Assembly: GCA_017412025.1 (NCBI GenBank)
Contig: JAFQOY010000224.1
Location: forward strand, 1-5,974
DNA from: Clostridia bacterium
GTDB lineage: Bacteria > Bacillota_A > Clostridia > Christensenellales > Aristaeellaceae
DNA: 5,974 nt
Direction: 5' to 3'
Below the pieces are notes generated by a model, which was not told the origin of the DNA, searched no databases, and was given only the letters and a program-made list of their open reading frames with translations. This document shows, one piece after another, positions 5,265-5,974 of the stretch. The first letter of the stretch is position 1; every line of letters starts with the position of its first letter. Both the position numbers and the translations under genes were made by a program.

Positions 5265-5650
5265 AGAAGGTTGCATTTATCTGCGTCCATAATTCCTGCC
5301 GCAGCCAGATTGCTGAGGCGCTGGGCAGACATTTTGCTGCAGACGTCTTTGAGAGTTATTCTGCCGGGACGGAAACGAAGCCGCAGATCAATCAGGATGC
5401 TGTGCGGCTGATGAAGGAAATCTATGGCATCGACATGGAAAAGAACCAGCGCAGCAAGCTGCTTGCTGAGATTCCGGCTGTGGATGTGGTCATTACCATG
5501 GGCTGCAACGTGCAGTGCCCGTATCTGCCGTGCGGCGAGCGATACGACTGGGGGCTGGAGGATCCGACCGGAAAGCCGGATGAGGCGTTCGTGGAGGTCA
5601 TCCGCAGGATTGACGAAAATATCCGTGCCCTTGCGCGTGCCCTGGCATGA
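5261..5650 (+). CDS. arsC: Thioredoxin-type arsenate reductase (LMW phosphatase fold)
   Basis: This 129-residue protein reduces arsenate to arsenite in the cytoplasm, using an intramolecular Cys relay recycled by thioredoxin. The phosphatase P-loop is CVHNSCRS (8-15), with nucleophile Cys8 and Arg14-Ser15. Further Cys residues at 82 and 86 (MGCNVQCP) are the likely second and third relay cysteines, with Cys91 nearby. The DWGLEDPTG stretch (96-104) carries the general-acid Asp101 of the DP-G motif. Compared with the Staphylococcus pI258 enzyme, the spacing between the last two relay cysteines is short (CNVQC against seven residues), as I recall from clostridial versions. ATG 5261 is preceded by GGAGGA with 6 bases between. 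It overlaps the upstream DUF5714 fragment by 4 bp. No ArsR, arsenite pump or thioredoxin is visible. A low-molecular-weight protein phosphatase is the alternative. Confidence 0.9.
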   Translation: MKKVAFICVHNSCRSQIAEALGRHFAADVFESYSAGTETKPQINQDAVRLMKEIYGIDMEKNQRSKLLAEIPAVDVVITMGCNVQCPYLPCGERYDWGLEDPTGKPDEAFVEVIRRIDENIRALARALA

Positions 5651-5677
5651 GCGCGAGGCATATCCAGAGAAGAAATA

Positions 5678-5719
5678 AAGCCTGAGCCTGCGGTACACGG
5701 ACTGCGGCTCAGGCTTTTT
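5678..5719. terminator. Bidirectional terminator between arsC and the Spx-like gene
   Basis: Arms 5678-5688 (AAGCCTGAGCC) and 5706-5716 (GGCTCAGGCTT) form an 11-bp stem with a 17-nt loop, followed by a T-run (5715-5719) for the plus strand. On the minus strand the stem is followed by TTATTTCT, so it serves both convergent genes: arsC stops 28 bp to the left, and the Spx-like gene stops 4 bp to the right. Confidence 0.9.
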
Positions 5720-5722
5720 GCA

Positions 5723-5974
5723 TTACAGCAGCTTTTTCCATTCGTCCTCTTTGAAGCCCGGACATACCAGCGTATCGCTGACCAGAAGCGGACGCCTGAC
5801 GAGCATGCCGTCTGAGGCGAGCAGAGCAAACTGCTCGTCCTCGCTCATGGCGCTCAGCCTGTCCTTGAGGTTCATGGATTTGTAGAGCTGACCGCTGGTG
5901 TTGAAAAAACGCCTGAGCGGCAGGCCGCTTCGCGCATGCCAGAGGCGCAGCTCCGCCTCCGTCGGGTTTTCTTC
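5723..5974 (-). CDS. Spx/MgsR-type arsenate-reductase-family protein, 5' end outside window
   Basis: Eighty-three codons lead to a TAA at 5723-5725; the N-terminal 30-35 residues, which would carry the CxxC or single-Cys redox site, lie beyond the edge. The visible part has NPTEAELRLWHARSGLP, then RRFFNTSGQLYKSMNLKDRL and DGMLVRRPLLVSD, ending CPGFKEDEWKKLL. This is the pattern of the thioredoxin-fold ArsC/Spx/YffB family, in which RRP corresponds to the conserved Arg-Pro of the active-site cleft. Clostridial members of this LYKSMNLKD type are usually annotated as 'arsenate reductase family protein'; their true roles range from redox regulators of RNA polymerase (Spx) to unproven reductases. 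Without the N-terminal cysteine pattern I cannot choose. It converges on arsC with a shared terminator. Confidence 0.85.
   Translation of the reverse strand, partial: EENPTEAELRLWHARSGLPLRRFFNTSGQLYKSMNLKDRLSAMSEDEQFALLASDGMLVRRPLLVSDTLVCPGFKEDEWKKLL

Noticed and set aside
4737..5276. Minus-strand frame of 179 codons across the gene junction
   Set aside because: It runs antisense to the DUF5714 piece and out of frame with the protein-like tail at 4825-5013; its sequence has no domain character.

Overview
The window looks like a piece of a GC-moderate Firmicutes chromosome, most likely a gut-type Clostridia. The reasons are strong AGGAGG-like ribosome binding sites before most genes, near-consensus sigmaA promoters, CCA-encoding tRNA genes, and protein variants typical of Clostridia: a short ArsC with a Gly-Cys pair, an Spx/MgsR-like reductase, and a DUF5714 tail. 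Genus cannot be read from the sequence. There is no phage, CRISPR or toxin-antitoxin locus, and no intact transposase.

Left part (1-1650): two minus-strand membrane genes form a likely operon behind one good promoter. The first is a complete TSUP (TauE/SafE-type) anion exporter/permease. The second, 29 bp further on, is a GtrII-family glucosyltransferase whose end lies outside the window.

tRNA part (1750-2200): a consensus promoter drives tRNA-Thr(CGT) and tRNA-Pro(CGG), ending in a strong terminator. About 145 bp later the last 22 bp of tRNA-Pro occur again, followed by a second, very stable terminator hairpin. The segment between holds two palindromic hairpins. This has the geometry of an attachment-site duplication left by a small or eroded integrated element. 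It is the most interesting non-coding structure here.

Middle (2390-4600): a GTG-started AraC-family regulator (minus) and an MFS permease of FucP-like type (plus) diverge from a 118-bp spacer. The spacer holds overlapping back-to-back promoters and two TGATAT-type palindromes. This is a classic local regulator/transporter pair for an unknown, perhaps sugar-like, substrate.

Right part (4600-5974): a scarred, lower-GC stretch holds the tail of an unidentified minus-strand gene, abutting head-to-head the C-terminal third of a DUF5714 protein on the plus strand. Both have lost their 5' ends at about 5000-5018. The DUF5714 remnant overlaps by ATGA an intact thioredoxin-type arsenate reductase (arsC). 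This gene shares a bidirectional terminator with a convergent Spx/MgsR-type 'arsenate reductase family' gene cut by the window edge. I see ordinary accessory chromosome with interesting scars, and no convincing wholly new system.
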